Positions 1 to 6,490 of a DNA stretch of 15,046 nt are shown here, piece by piece. The DNA lies in the NCBI GenBank assembly GCA_002428365.1, contig DIVW01000039.1, forward strand, positions 60,376-75,421. Reading direction: 5' to 3'. A model generated the notes under the pieces. That model saw only the letters and a program-made list of their open reading frames with translations, ran no database searches and was not told where the DNA came from. Position 1 is the stretch's first letter. Every line of letters starts with the position of its first letter. The position numbers and the translations under genes were made by a program. This DNA is from Propionibacteriaceae bacterium UBA6122 (GTDB taxonomy: Bacteria > Actinomycetota > Actinomycetes > Propionibacteriales > Propionibacteriaceae).

Positions 1-549
1 GTGGTGTTTCGCCCGCCGTCGCTGATGAGCCCAGGGCAGTTGCGGCTGTTGGAGTGGGAGGCGGCTCAAGCCGGGATCGACCTCGATGTGGTCGATGCCG
101 CTGCCGGCCCTTGGGGGCAGCGAGGACGACCGGCGACGGCATTCGGCTTCACCGCACCCGAGTTGACTCACCTGCATTCCGCTGGGGTGTCGGTGGCGGC
201 GCCAACTGTCGCGGAGCTGTTGGGCCGGGTGAGCCCCTACCACCATCGGGCCCGCATCGAACTGACCATCATCGACGCCTTGCTCGGTGCGGACGGACCG
301 GGCTACCAGGCCCAAGAGTTGCAGCAGCTACTGGTGGTGGTGTCTTACCTGATGCGGCCAGAGTCGCTGCCTGACTTAGGCGGCCTGGTCGAAAGCCAGT
401 TGGTTGAGTTGAGCCCGCGAGCCCGGGGGCGTTACTTGGATCAGGGACGGTTGGTGGCGCTCGGGCTGGCCGCGCGGCCAACCCGAACCGAGCGGCTGCG
501 AAAGCTGATCAAGCCCGGCGGTTGGCGGCGGCTCAAACCCGGCCGATAG
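1..549 (+). CDS. Hypothetical protein, probably 5'-truncated by the window edge
   Basis: I do not recognise this protein. The frame is open from the first base (GTG GTG TTT) to a TAG at 547-549, giving up to 182 residues. The true start may lie upstream, because no ribosome-binding site can be judged at the window edge. The product looks soluble: no signal peptide or membrane segment is visible. The middle (about residues 84-135) is rich in Leu and Val and probably helical. The last ~25 residues are strongly basic, with many Arg and Lys and two Trp-free/Trp-containing Arg-rich runs near the end. It ends 18 bases before hisD on the same strand, but hisD has its own promoter-like element, so the gene need not belong to the his operon. 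No catalytic motif was identified and no function is proposed. Coding status rests on frame length, G/C third positions and fit with the next gene. Confidence 0.6.
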   Translation: MVFRPPSLMSPGQLRLLEWEAAQAGIDLDVVDAAAGPWGQRGRPATAFGFTAPELTHLHSAGVSVAAPTVAELLGRVSPYHHRARIELTIIDALLGADGPGYQAQELQQLLVVVSYLMRPESLPDLGGLVESQLVELSPRARGRYLDQGRLVALGLAARPTRTERLRKLIKPGGWRRLKPGR

Positions 550-555
550 CGGCTC

Positions 556-568
556 TAGAATGCTGCCG
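556..568 (+). promoter_or_regulatory. Putative -10 element for leaderless hisD mRNA
   Basis: TAGAAT at 556-561 fits the actinobacterial TANNNT -10 hexamer and ends six bases before the GTG start of hisD at 568. Transcription would begin at or next to the start codon. No Shine-Dalgarno-like purine run precedes that GTG, which fits a leaderless transcript. No good -35 hexamer was found at the usual distance. The element lies immediately after the stop codon of the preceding gene. Confidence 0.45.
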
Positions 569-1869
569 TGCTGCGAACCATTGATCTGCGAGGCCTGGTC
601 GTGCCCGACTACCGCAAGGTGGTCCCGCGGGCCGACTTCAACGTGGACGCCGCCGTGGAGGCAGTGCGACCGATAGTCGCCGCTGTGGCCGAGCGTGGCG
701 AAGCGGCGTTGGCGGAGTTCTCTGAACGTTTCGATCGGGTGCGACCGGCCACCTTCCGGGTGCCGGCCGAGGCCCTGGCGCAGGCCGAACGCGGGTTGGA
801 GCCAGCAGTGCGGGCCGCCTTCACCGAATCGATCCGGCGTCGTCAACTGGTGGCTGAGGCCGAGGCTCGCAGCGTCCCGGCCAGGGTCGAACTCGCCCCG
901 GGCGCAGTGGTCGAGCAGAAGCTGGTGCCAGTGGAGCGCGTCGGGCTTTATGTGCCGGGCGGACTGGCCCCGTTAGCCTCCAGCGTGTTGATGAACGTGG
1001 TGCCCGCCCAGGTCGCCGGGGTCGAATCCATCGCGGTCGCCAGCCCGCCTCAGGCGGAGTTCGGCGGGTTGCCGCATCCGAACATCCTGGCGGTGTGCTC
1101 CCTGCTTGGAGTGAATGAGGTCTACGCCGTCGGCGGCGCGCAAGCGATCGCCATGTTCGCCTACGGGGTGGAGGGACTGTGCGCACCGGTCGATCTGGTG
1201 ACTGGCCCGGGGAACATCTACGTGGTGGCCGCCAAGCGGCTGTTGCGTGGGCGGGTGGGGATCGATTCCGAGGCTGGGCCGACCGAAATCGCCATTCTGG
1301 CCGACGATTCGGCTGATGCTGCCTGCGTAGCCGCCGACCTGATTTCCCAGGCTGAGCACGACCCGATGGCGGGCTCGGTGCTGGTGACCCCCTCTCCTGC
1401 GTTGGCTCAAGCCGTCCGGGCTGCCCTGGAGCCGCAGCTTGCCGCCACCAAACATGTCGAACGCATCCGCACCGCATTGAGCGGGCCACAATCAGCGGTC
1501 GTGCTGGTTGACGACCTTGAACAGGGTCTGGCAGTGGTGGACGCCTATGCCGCTGAACACTTGGAGATCCACACCCGCGATGGCGCGGCGGTGGCGGCCC
1601 GAGTCCGCAACGCTGGGGCGATCTTCGTCGGCACCTACTCGCCGGTCTCGTTAGGCGACTACACCGCCGGTTCAACGCACGTCCTGCCGACTGCCGGAGC
1701 TGCGCACCACTCCTCTGGATTGAACGTGCACAGCTTCCGCAAACAGGTGCACGTGATCCACTACTCCAAGGAGGCGCTGCTGGCGGTGGCTGATGTGGTG
1801 GAGACCTTCGCAGCCGCCGAGGATCTGCCAGCCCACGGTGCGGCGGTCACCGTACGGCGGCCGTCGTGA
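568..1869 (+). CDS. hisD: Histidinol dehydrogenase
   Basis: This is a zinc- and NAD-dependent enzyme that oxidises L-histidinol to L-histidine through the aldehyde, the last two steps of histidine synthesis, in the cytoplasm. The 433 residues match the usual family length. Family segments are clear: GLYVPGG (126-132), the TGPGN region (212-216) and the SEAGPTE region (234-240). Zinc ligands can be assigned by spacing to the E. coli enzyme: Gln261, His264, Asp364 and His423. The catalytic pair is Glu330-His331. No key residue is missing. The GTG start at 568 places the protein start at the family position; there is no visible ribosome-binding site, but a TANNNT element lies six bases upstream. 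The TGA overlaps the GTG of hisC, so the two are translationally coupled. It is the first gene of the his cluster here. Confidence 0.97.
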   Translation: MLRTIDLRGLVVPDYRKVVPRADFNVDAAVEAVRPIVAAVAERGEAALAEFSERFDRVRPATFRVPAEALAQAERGLEPAVRAAFTESIRRRQLVAEAEARSVPARVELAPGAVVEQKLVPVERVGLYVPGGLAPLASSVLMNVVPAQVAGVESIAVASPPQAEFGGLPHPNILAVCSLLGVNEVYAVGGAQAIAMFAYGVEGLCAPVDLVTGPGNIYVVAAKRLLRGRVGIDSEAGPTEIAILADDSADAACVAADLISQAEHDPMAGSVLVTPSPALAQAVRAALEPQLAATKHVERIRTALSGPQSAVVLVDDLEQGLAVVDAYAAEHLEIHTRDGAAVAARVRNAGAIFVGTYSPVSLGDYTAGSTHVLPTAGAAHHSSGLNVHSFRKQVHVIHYSKEALLAVADVVETFAAAEDLPAHGAAVTVRRPS

Positions 1870-2960
1870 AGCCCGACGTCACCCTGGCCGAGTTGCCGCT
1901 GCGCCCAGAGTTGGTGGGGGAGCAGCCCTATGGTGCACCGCAACTGGACGTGCCGGTGCGGCTGAACGTCAACGAGAACCCGTACCCGCCCAGCCCGGCG
2001 ATCATCGCTGAGATGGCCCAGGCGGTGGCCGGGATTGCCGCCGAGATCGACCGGTATCCCGACCGGGAGGCCACCGCGCTGCGCAGCAACCTGGCCGCCT
2101 ACCTCGGGCACGGGCTGAGCGCAGCGAATGTGTGGGCCGCCAACGGCTCCAACGAGGTGATGACCCACCTGCTGGGTGCCTTCGCCGGGCCGGGCCGCCG
2201 GGTGCTTACCTTTGGGCCCACCTACTCGATGTACCCCGAGTACGCCCGCAATACCCACAGCGAATATGTGGTGGCATCGCGGCGAGCCGACTACACCCTG
2301 GACGCGGCCACAGTGTTGGCCGCGATTGCCGAGTATGAGCCGAGCGTTGTGCTCATCACTACACCGAACAATCCGACCGGCACCACTACGCCGCTAGGGG
2401 TGATTCGCGAGGTTCTGAGCGCTACCGAGGTGATCGTGGTGGTGGATGAGGCCTACCAGGAGTTCGCGCGTCACCCCGAGCAGACAGCGCTGAGTTTGCT
2501 GGATCAGTTCGGAAACCTGGTGGTCTCACGAACGATGAGCAAGGCGTTCGCCCTGGCTGGCGGCCGGCTCGGCTACCTGGCCGCCAACCCGGCCATCGTC
2601 GATGCGTGCCGAATCATTCGGCTGCCCTATCACCTGTCGGCGCAGACTCAGGCAATAGCCACGGTGGCGTTGGCGCATGCTGGGGAGATGCTGGCGAAGG
2701 TGGACGATTTGCGGGCCACTCGCGACGAAATGTTGGCTCGGCTGCCTCAACTGGGGGTAGAGGTGATCGACTCCGACGCCAACTTCTGTTTGTTCGGTGA
2801 GTTCAGCGACCGTCATGATGTCTTTGTTCGGCTGCTCGAACGTGGCGTTCTCGTGCGCGAAACCGGCCCGGCTGGTTTCCTGCGAGTCTCGGTCGGTACG
2901 CCGGCGGAGACCGAGGCGTTTTATGCGGCCTTGGCTAGTGTTTTGAAGGAGATCAGATGA
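1866..2960 (+). CDS. hisC: Histidinol-phosphate aminotransferase
   Basis: This is a PLP-dependent fold-type I aminotransferase that converts imidazole acetol phosphate plus glutamate to histidinol phosphate. It has 364 residues, normal for the family. Visible motifs are the substrate-loop ENPY (37-40), GSNE (94-97) around the cofactor phosphate, TPNNPTG (166-172), DEAY (194-197) with the Asp that contacts the pyridine nitrogen, and SKAFALAGGRLGY with Lys226 as the Schiff-base lysine. A C-terminal LRVSVG segment carries the arginine expected to bind the substrate carboxylate or phosphate end. The GTG start overlaps the hisD TGA (GTGA), and the stop overlaps the ATG of hisB. Some actinobacterial homologues also accept aromatic amino acids; the sequence alone does not settle this, but position inside the his cluster argues for histidine synthesis. 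Confidence 0.96.
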   Translation: MKPDVTLAELPLRPELVGEQPYGAPQLDVPVRLNVNENPYPPSPAIIAEMAQAVAGIAAEIDRYPDREATALRSNLAAYLGHGLSAANVWAANGSNEVMTHLLGAFAGPGRRVLTFGPTYSMYPEYARNTHSEYVVASRRADYTLDAATVLAAIAEYEPSVVLITTPNNPTGTTTPLGVIREVLSATEVIVVVDEAYQEFARHPEQTALSLLDQFGNLVVSRTMSKAFALAGGRLGYLAANPAIVDACRIIRLPYHLSAQTQAIATVALAHAGEMLAKVDDLRATRDEMLARLPQLGVEVIDSDANFCLFGEFSDRHDVFVRLLERGVLVRETGPAGFLRVSVGTPAETEAFYAALASVLKEIR

Positions 2961-3571
2961 GCCCGCGCACGGCCGTTCGCGAGCGGAAGACCAGCGAGTC
3001 CCAGGTTCGGGTTGCCCTGAACCTCGACGGCGTTGGTGAATCGAGCATCAGCACCGGGGTCGGTTTCTACGACCACATGTTGACTGCGCTGGCCAAGCAT
3101 TCGGCGATCGACCTGGAGATCACCACTACCGGCGATCTGCACATTGACGCTCACCACAGCATCGAAGACACCGCCATAGTGCTCGGGCAGGCGTTCGCTG
3201 ACGCGTTGGGGGACAAGGCCGGTATCCGCCGCTACGCCGATGCCACCGTGCCGTTGGATGAAGCATTGGCTCAGGCAGTCGTCGATCTGGCCGGACGTCC
3301 CTACGTGGTTTTCTCCGGCGAGCCGGACGGTCAGGCTTACGCGCGAATTGGCGGGGGTGGGGTCGCCTATCCCGGTTCAATGACCCAACACGTCTTCGAG
3401 TCCTTCGCCTACAACGCCGGCATCACTTTGCACCTGCGGTTGCTGGCCGGTCGGGATCCGCACCACATCGTTGAGGCGGAGTTCAAGGCGCTGGCCAGGG
3501 CGCTGCGCGACGCGATCGCGCTGGATCCGCGAATTGCGGGCATCATTCCCTCCACCAAGGGCAGCCTGTGA
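2957..3571 (+). CDS. hisB: Imidazoleglycerol-phosphate dehydratase
   Basis: This enzyme dehydrates imidazole glycerol phosphate to imidazole acetol phosphate using Mn2+. At 204 residues it is the monofunctional form, without the histidinol-phosphatase domain fused in enterobacteria. The two metal-binding repeats are present: DAHHSIED (64-71) and DPHHIVE (167-173), plus FYDHML (37-42). The ATG start is preceded by AAGGAG at 2946-2951, a good Shine-Dalgarno sequence placed inside the end of hisC, and overlaps the hisC TGA (ATGA). The stop overlaps the GTG of hisH. Histidinol-phosphate phosphatase activity must come from a gene outside the window. Confidence 0.97.
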   Translation: MSPRTAVRERKTSESQVRVALNLDGVGESSISTGVGFYDHMLTALAKHSAIDLEITTTGDLHIDAHHSIEDTAIVLGQAFADALGDKAGIRRYADATVPLDEALAQAVVDLAGRPYVVFSGEPDGQAYARIGGGGVAYPGSMTQHVFESFAYNAGITLHLRLLAGRDPHHIVEAEFKALARALRDAIALDPRIAGIIPSTKGSL

Positions 3572-4251
3572 CCGCAGTTTGGCCCCGTCTCGAGCGCGTC
3601 GGCGACCAGCCGTCGATCCGGGTGGCGGTGTTGGACTACGGTTCGGGCAATGTGCATTCGGCCACCCGTGCGGTGGCCGCAGCGGGCGCTGAGGTCGTCC
3701 TCACCAGCGATCCCGAGGTCTGCTTGGCCGCCGATGGCCTGCTGGTGCCGGGCGTGGGTGCTTTTGCGGCCTGCATGGACGGACTGGTGGCAGTTGGTGG
3801 CCCGGAACTGATCCGACGCCGCCTGCTGGCTGGCGGGCCGGTGCTCGGCATTTGTGTGGGACACCAGGTGTTGTTCGATTCCGGGGTCGAACACGGCACC
3901 CAAGCCGTTGGTCTTGGGCTGCTGCCCGGAGTGGTTGAGGAGTTGGTCGCCAAGCCGCTGCCGCATATGGGCTGGAACACCGTCCAGGTTGCAGCCGGTT
4001 CGGCGATGTTCGCCGGGGTTGAGGATCAGCGGTTCTACTTCGTGCACTCCTACGGCGTCCATGACGGTGCGGGCTGGCCGGCCGGAGCGTTGGCCAGTTA
4101 CACCGAGCACGGCGGCGATCGCTTCGTGGCGGCGGTGGAAGACGGCCTGTTGTGGAGCACACAGTTCCATCCAGAGAAGTCAGGAGCGGCCGGGGCCCGG
4201 CTGCTGCGCAACTGGATAGCTACTTTGGGAAGGACTCATGAGCAAGCTTGA
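3568..4251 (+). CDS. hisH: Imidazole glycerol phosphate synthase, glutamine amidotransferase subunit
   Basis: HisH hydrolyses glutamine and feeds ammonia to the HisF cyclase, producing imidazole glycerol phosphate and AICAR. It is a class I glutamine amidotransferase with the triad Cys96 (in GICVGHQ), His201 and Glu203 (in FHPEK). The oxyanion-side segment has the PGVG motif at 61-64, and HMGWN (133-137) is typical of HisH. From the GTG at 3568 the protein has 227 residues, about 15-20 more than common HisH because of a short N-terminal extension. An in-frame GTG at 3622 would start the protein right at the first beta strand. The upstream start is preferred because it forms the GTGA overlap seen at other junctions of this cluster. 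The 3' end overlaps hisA by 14 bases. Its partner hisF is not in the window. Confidence 0.95.
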   Translation: MTAVWPRLERVGDQPSIRVAVLDYGSGNVHSATRAVAAAGAEVVLTSDPEVCLAADGLLVPGVGAFAACMDGLVAVGGPELIRRRLLAGGPVLGICVGHQVLFDSGVEHGTQAVGLGLLPGVVEELVAKPLPHMGWNTVQVAAGSAMFAGVEDQRFYFVHSYGVHDGAGWPAGALASYTEHGGDRFVAAVEDGLLWSTQFHPEKSGAAGARLLRNWIATLGRTHEQA

Positions 4252-4987
4252 GCTGTTGCCGGCCGTAGACGTACAGGGCGGCCAAGCCGTCCAATTGGTG
4301 CAGGGGGTGGCTGGCAGCGAGAAGGTCTTCGGCGAGCCACTCGCCGCGGCGCTGCGCTGGCAGGAGGCGGGCGCGGAGTGGCTGCACCTGGTCGATCTGG
4401 ACGCAGCCTTCGGCCGCGGCAGTAACGCCGAAATGCTGGCCGAGATCGTGGGCCAGCTGGACCTTCAGGTGGAGTTGTCTGGCGGAATTCGCGATGACGC
4501 TTCGCTGGCCCGGGCGCTCTCGACCGGCTGTCGCCGGGTGAACATCGGCACCGCGGCGCTGGAGAACCCGCAGTGGTGCGACCAGATCATTGCCGAATAC
4601 GGCGACCGGGTGGCGATTGGGCTGGACGTTCGCGGCACCCGCCTGGCCGCCCGTGGCTGGACCAGCGAGGGTGGCGAGCTTTACGAGACGTTGGATCGAC
4701 TGAATGCTGCCGGCTGCTCGCGCTATGTGGTGACCGATGTCGCCAGCGACGGCATGCTCACCGGGCCAAATGTCGAGCTCTTGCGTGAGGTGTGTTCGCG
4801 CACCGATGCCTCAGTGGTGGCCAGCGGGGGCATTTCCAGCTTGGACGACCTGCGCGCCCTGCGCGAACTGGTTGAGATCGGCGTTGAAGGCGCGATCATC
4901 GGCACGGCCCTGTATGTCGGCAACTTCACCCTGACCGAAGCCCTGGCGGTGGCCGGGGGTACGGACCCCACCGCGCCAGCCAGCTAG
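4238..4987 (+). CDS. hisA: Phosphoribosyl isomerase HisA/PriA
   Basis: This (beta/alpha)8-barrel isomerase converts ProFAR to PRFAR in histidine synthesis. Close similarity to actinobacterial PriA (the WLHLVDLDAAFGRGSN, VELSGGIRDD and GTAALENPQWC segments) suggests it may also isomerise phosphoribosyl anthranilate for tryptophan synthesis. At 249 residues it has normal length. The two catalytic aspartates are Asp11 and Asp171. Arg139 and Trp141 sit where M. tuberculosis PriA has its substrate-switching Arg143 and Trp145. Unusually, residue 19 is Gln (CAA at 4292-4294), where PriA and HisA proteins normally have Arg. The ATG is served by GGGAAGGA at 4227-4234, inside hisH. The stop codon shares CTAG with the stop of the convergent gene. 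hisF, which usually follows, is absent. The C-terminal ~10 residues are loose and Ala/Pro rich. Confidence 0.95.
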   Translation: MSKLELLPAVDVQGGQAVQLVQGVAGSEKVFGEPLAAALRWQEAGAEWLHLVDLDAAFGRGSNAEMLAEIVGQLDLQVELSGGIRDDASLARALSTGCRRVNIGTAALENPQWCDQIIAEYGDRVAIGLDVRGTRLAARGWTSEGGELYETLDRLNAAGCSRYVVTDVASDGMLTGPNVELLREVCSRTDASVVASGGISSLDDLRALRELVEIGVEGAIIGTALYVGNFTLTEALAVAGGTDPTAPAS

Positions 4988-5244
4988 GACGGGAATCGCG
5001 CGAAGCCGCGCAGACCGTCGCCGGGGAAGTCATGGAGTTCGGTGAACCCGAGGGACTCGTAGAAGGCGATCTGCCCTGGCTCGGCATCGGCGCTTACCAG
5101 CCGCAGTGAGCCGGCCAGGGCTCGCCGCAGACGTTCGGGGTCTTTGGTGTTGTTCGTCCAGCCGACGGAGTTGTAGAGGGTGAGGGCCCGATCAACGCTG
5201 GGGACGGCGTCATCGGTGATGGAAATCTGATCAAGGGTGGGCAT
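4984..5244 (-). CDS. Internally deleted GNAT-family acetyltransferase (probable remnant)
   Basis: An 86-codon frame resembles both ends of a small GNAT N-acetyltransferase of about 140 residues. The N-terminal part (about residues 20-50, with LYNSVGWTN and the ALAGSLRLV strand) and the C-terminal part (DAEPGQIAFYESLGFTE, 53-70) are recognisable. The middle 50-55 residues, which carry the acetyl-CoA-binding V-x-x-x-x-R/Q-G-x-G/A motif A, are missing. The apparent junction lies near 5085-5098 and keeps the frame. Without motif A, acetyl transfer is unlikely, so this is best read as a decaying gene, although an intact short product could still be made. The ATG follows TAGCGT by six bases on its own strand, suggesting a leaderless start. 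The gene is convergent with hisA and shares its CTAG. The identification comes from recalled family sequence patterns and was not confirmed by alignment. Confidence 0.65.
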   Translation of the reverse strand: MPTLDQISITDDAVPSVDRALTLYNSVGWTNNTKDPERLRRALAGSLRLVSADAEPGQIAFYESLGFTELHDFPGDGLRGFARFPS

Positions 5245-5250
5245 GGCTTC

Positions 5251-5256
5251 ACGCTA
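5251..5256 (-). promoter_or_regulatory. Putative -10 element for the GNAT remnant (leaderless start)
   Basis: Read on the minus strand, TAGCGT lies six bases before the ATG at 5244-5242, the same geometry as at hisD. There is no Shine-Dalgarno sequence in the six bases between them. The gene-free stretch 5245-5335 otherwise shows only weak inverted repeats (for example CTCCCG at 5283-5288 against CGGGAG at 5318-5323, 29-base loop) and no T-run, so no terminator is called for lplA. Confidence 0.35.
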
Positions 5257-5335
5257 GCGAGCAAGGCGCCTCAAGATCCGACCTCCCGAGCGGTGCGGAG
5301 GGCTTTCGCTCGTGAACCGGGAGCCTCGGCGTCCC

Positions 5336-6424
5336 TCAGGGCACCCGGGCGGTCCATTCTGGCGTGGCGAACTTGGTGCGCAGGAGCTCATTTGCCTGGC
5401 TGAGTTCGGCCTCGGTGAGCGCACCGTCGACGACCCGGTGCGCCTTCCGGAAGGAGGCCAAAAAGGAGGCCATCACCGCTTCGCGCGGCAGCTGGGTCTG
5501 GGAGCGCACCGGATCAACCCGCTTGTTGGCGCTCTTGGTGCCCTTGTCAGAGAGCTTCTCCCGGCCGATCCGCAGTACCTGGAGCATCTTGTCGGCATCG
5601 ATGTCGTAGGCCATGGTCACGTGATGCAGCACCGCACCGCCAACGAAGCGTTTCTGGGCGGCACCGGCGATCTTGCCCGCAGCCGAGGCGATGTCGTTTA
5701 GGCCGGCGTAGTGGGCTGAGACGCCGACCTCGGCCAGCGCATCGAGCACCCATTGGTCGAGGAAGGCGTAGGAAGCCTCATAACTCATCCCGTCAACCAG
5801 CGAAACCGGCACCACCAGCGAAAAGGTGATGCAGTTTCCGGCCTCCATGAACATCGCGCCGCCACCGGAGACGCGCCGCACGACCTGGACGCCGTACAGC
5901 TGCGCCGCCTCGGCGTCCACCTCATTGCGCAGCGACTGGAACGATCCGATCACCACCGCCGGGTTTTCCCACTCCCAGAAGCGGAAGGTCGGCCCGCGCC
6001 GGCCGGCAGCGAGTTCGCGGCCAAGCACCTCGTCCAGGGCGGCGTGCATGGCCGGGTCGAGAGGCCCGGGGTCGAGGTAGGTGAACTCCTGATCAGCCCA
6101 GCCGGTGGAGTGGCCGAGCGCTCGCCGAACTGCCATCGCCACCGCGTGGGCGTCGAAACCTGCCATGGTCACCGGGACGCCGAGGGTGCCATCTTTGCGG
6201 GCGCGGGCCAGGCCGTCTTCGACCCGGGCGGCGAGTTCGGCGACGGTGGTGTCGGCGCTCAAGCCGTCCAAGGCGCGGTCAATGACCTCAAGGGCGTCAT
6301 CGGGGTCAAGGAAGAAATCCCCGCTCACCCGCACCCGGCGCAACCGGTTGTCCGCCAGTTCGGCATCGACGGCCACCAGCTTGCCGCCGGGCACTTTGTA
6401 CTCACCGTGAAGGGGGTCGCTCAT
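5336..6424 (-). CDS. lplA: Lipoate-protein ligase A with N-terminal accessory domain
   Basis: This enzyme probably activates lipoate or octanoate with ATP and attaches it to the lipoyl-domain lysine of 2-oxoacid dehydrogenase E2 subunits or glycine-cleavage H protein. The ATG at 6424 gives 362 residues. The catalytic BPL/LplA/LipB fold spans about 112-310: RRVSGGGAM (183-191) with GN at 196-197 for the adenylate site, ND at 243-244, and Lys251 in KIAGAAQ, the conserved catalytic lysine. Residues about 1-90, with the V-S-G-D-F-F strand (33-38) and the D/E-rich helices after it, resemble the small accessory domain that is C-terminal in E. coli LplA. The C-terminus ends with KFATPEWT, also seen at LplA ends. 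An open frame extends upstream to 6526 but would run into yebC and lacks family similarity. A TANNNT -10 seven bases upstream suggests a leaderless mRNA. It is divergent from yebC. Confidence 0.9.
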   Translation of the reverse strand: MSDPLHGEYKVPGGKLVAVDAELADNRLRRVRVSGDFFLDPDDALEVIDRALDGLSADTTVAELAARVEDGLARARKDGTLGVPVTMAGFDAHAVAMAVRRALGHSTGWADQEFTYLDPGPLDPAMHAALDEVLGRELAAGRRGPTFRFWEWENPAVVIGSFQSLRNEVDAEAAQLYGVQVVRRVSGGGAMFMEAGNCITFSLVVPVSLVDGMSYEASYAFLDQWVLDALAEVGVSAHYAGLNDIASAAGKIAGAAQKRFVGGAVLHHVTMAYDIDADKMLQVLRIGREKLSDKGTKSANKRVDPVRSQTQLPREAVMASFLASFRKAHRVVDGALTEAELSQANELLRTKFATPEWTARVP

Positions 6425-6431
6425 GCGTGCC

Positions 6432-6437
6432 AGGCTA
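6432..6437 (-). promoter_or_regulatory. Putative -10 element for lplA (leaderless start)
   Basis: On the minus strand the hexamer reads TAGCCT and ends seven bases before the lplA ATG (6424-6422). Transcription would then start at or beside the A of the start codon. No ribosome-binding site is present. The element is partly embedded in the palindrome at 6435-6447, and the promoter would overlap that of yebC completely, so the two polymerases could not bind at once. Confidence 0.45.
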
Positions 6438-6447
6438 GGTGTCCTAG
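6435..6447. promoter_or_regulatory. Palindrome between the divergent lplA and yebC -10 elements
   Basis: CTAGGTGTCCTAG is a perfect five-base inverted repeat with a TGT centre. Each arm overlaps one of two divergent -10 hexamers: the minus-strand TAGCCT at 6432-6437 and the plus-strand TAGACT at 6445-6450. It may be an operator, or simply a by-product of two facing TAG-starting hexamers. Confidence 0.3.
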
Positions 6448-6450
6448 ACT
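6445..6450 (+). promoter_or_regulatory. Putative -10 element for yebC
   Basis: TAGACT fits TANNNT and predicts a start near 6456-6458, leaving a leader of about 34 bases before the yebC ATG at 6491. The leader contains a G-rich GGACGGGG at 6478-6485 that could serve as a weak ribosome-binding site. No -35 hexamer is clear; the expected position (about 6422-6427) overlaps the lplA start codon. Confidence 0.35.
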
Positions 6451-6490
6451 GAGCGGCGCAAAATGCACCAGCGATCCGGACGGGGCGTAA

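Noticed and set aside
821..1675. 284-codon open frame on the minus strand within hisD
   Set aside because: It lies fully antisense to HisD, and its product is extremely Arg- and Pro-rich, as expected for a shadow frame.
2840..2856. Possible second LexA box inside hisC (CGAAC...GTTC)
   Set aside because: The centre has five bases, not four, the right arm is incomplete, and it lies within coding sequence far from any start.
3409..4170. 253-codon open frame on the minus strand across hisB and hisH
   Set aside because: It is antisense to two well-identified genes and has no recognisable domain.
5753..6490. 245-codon open frame on the plus strand opposite lplA
   Set aside because: The lplA frame on the other strand has the RRVSGGGA and KIAGAAQ motifs; this frame has none and is a shadow.
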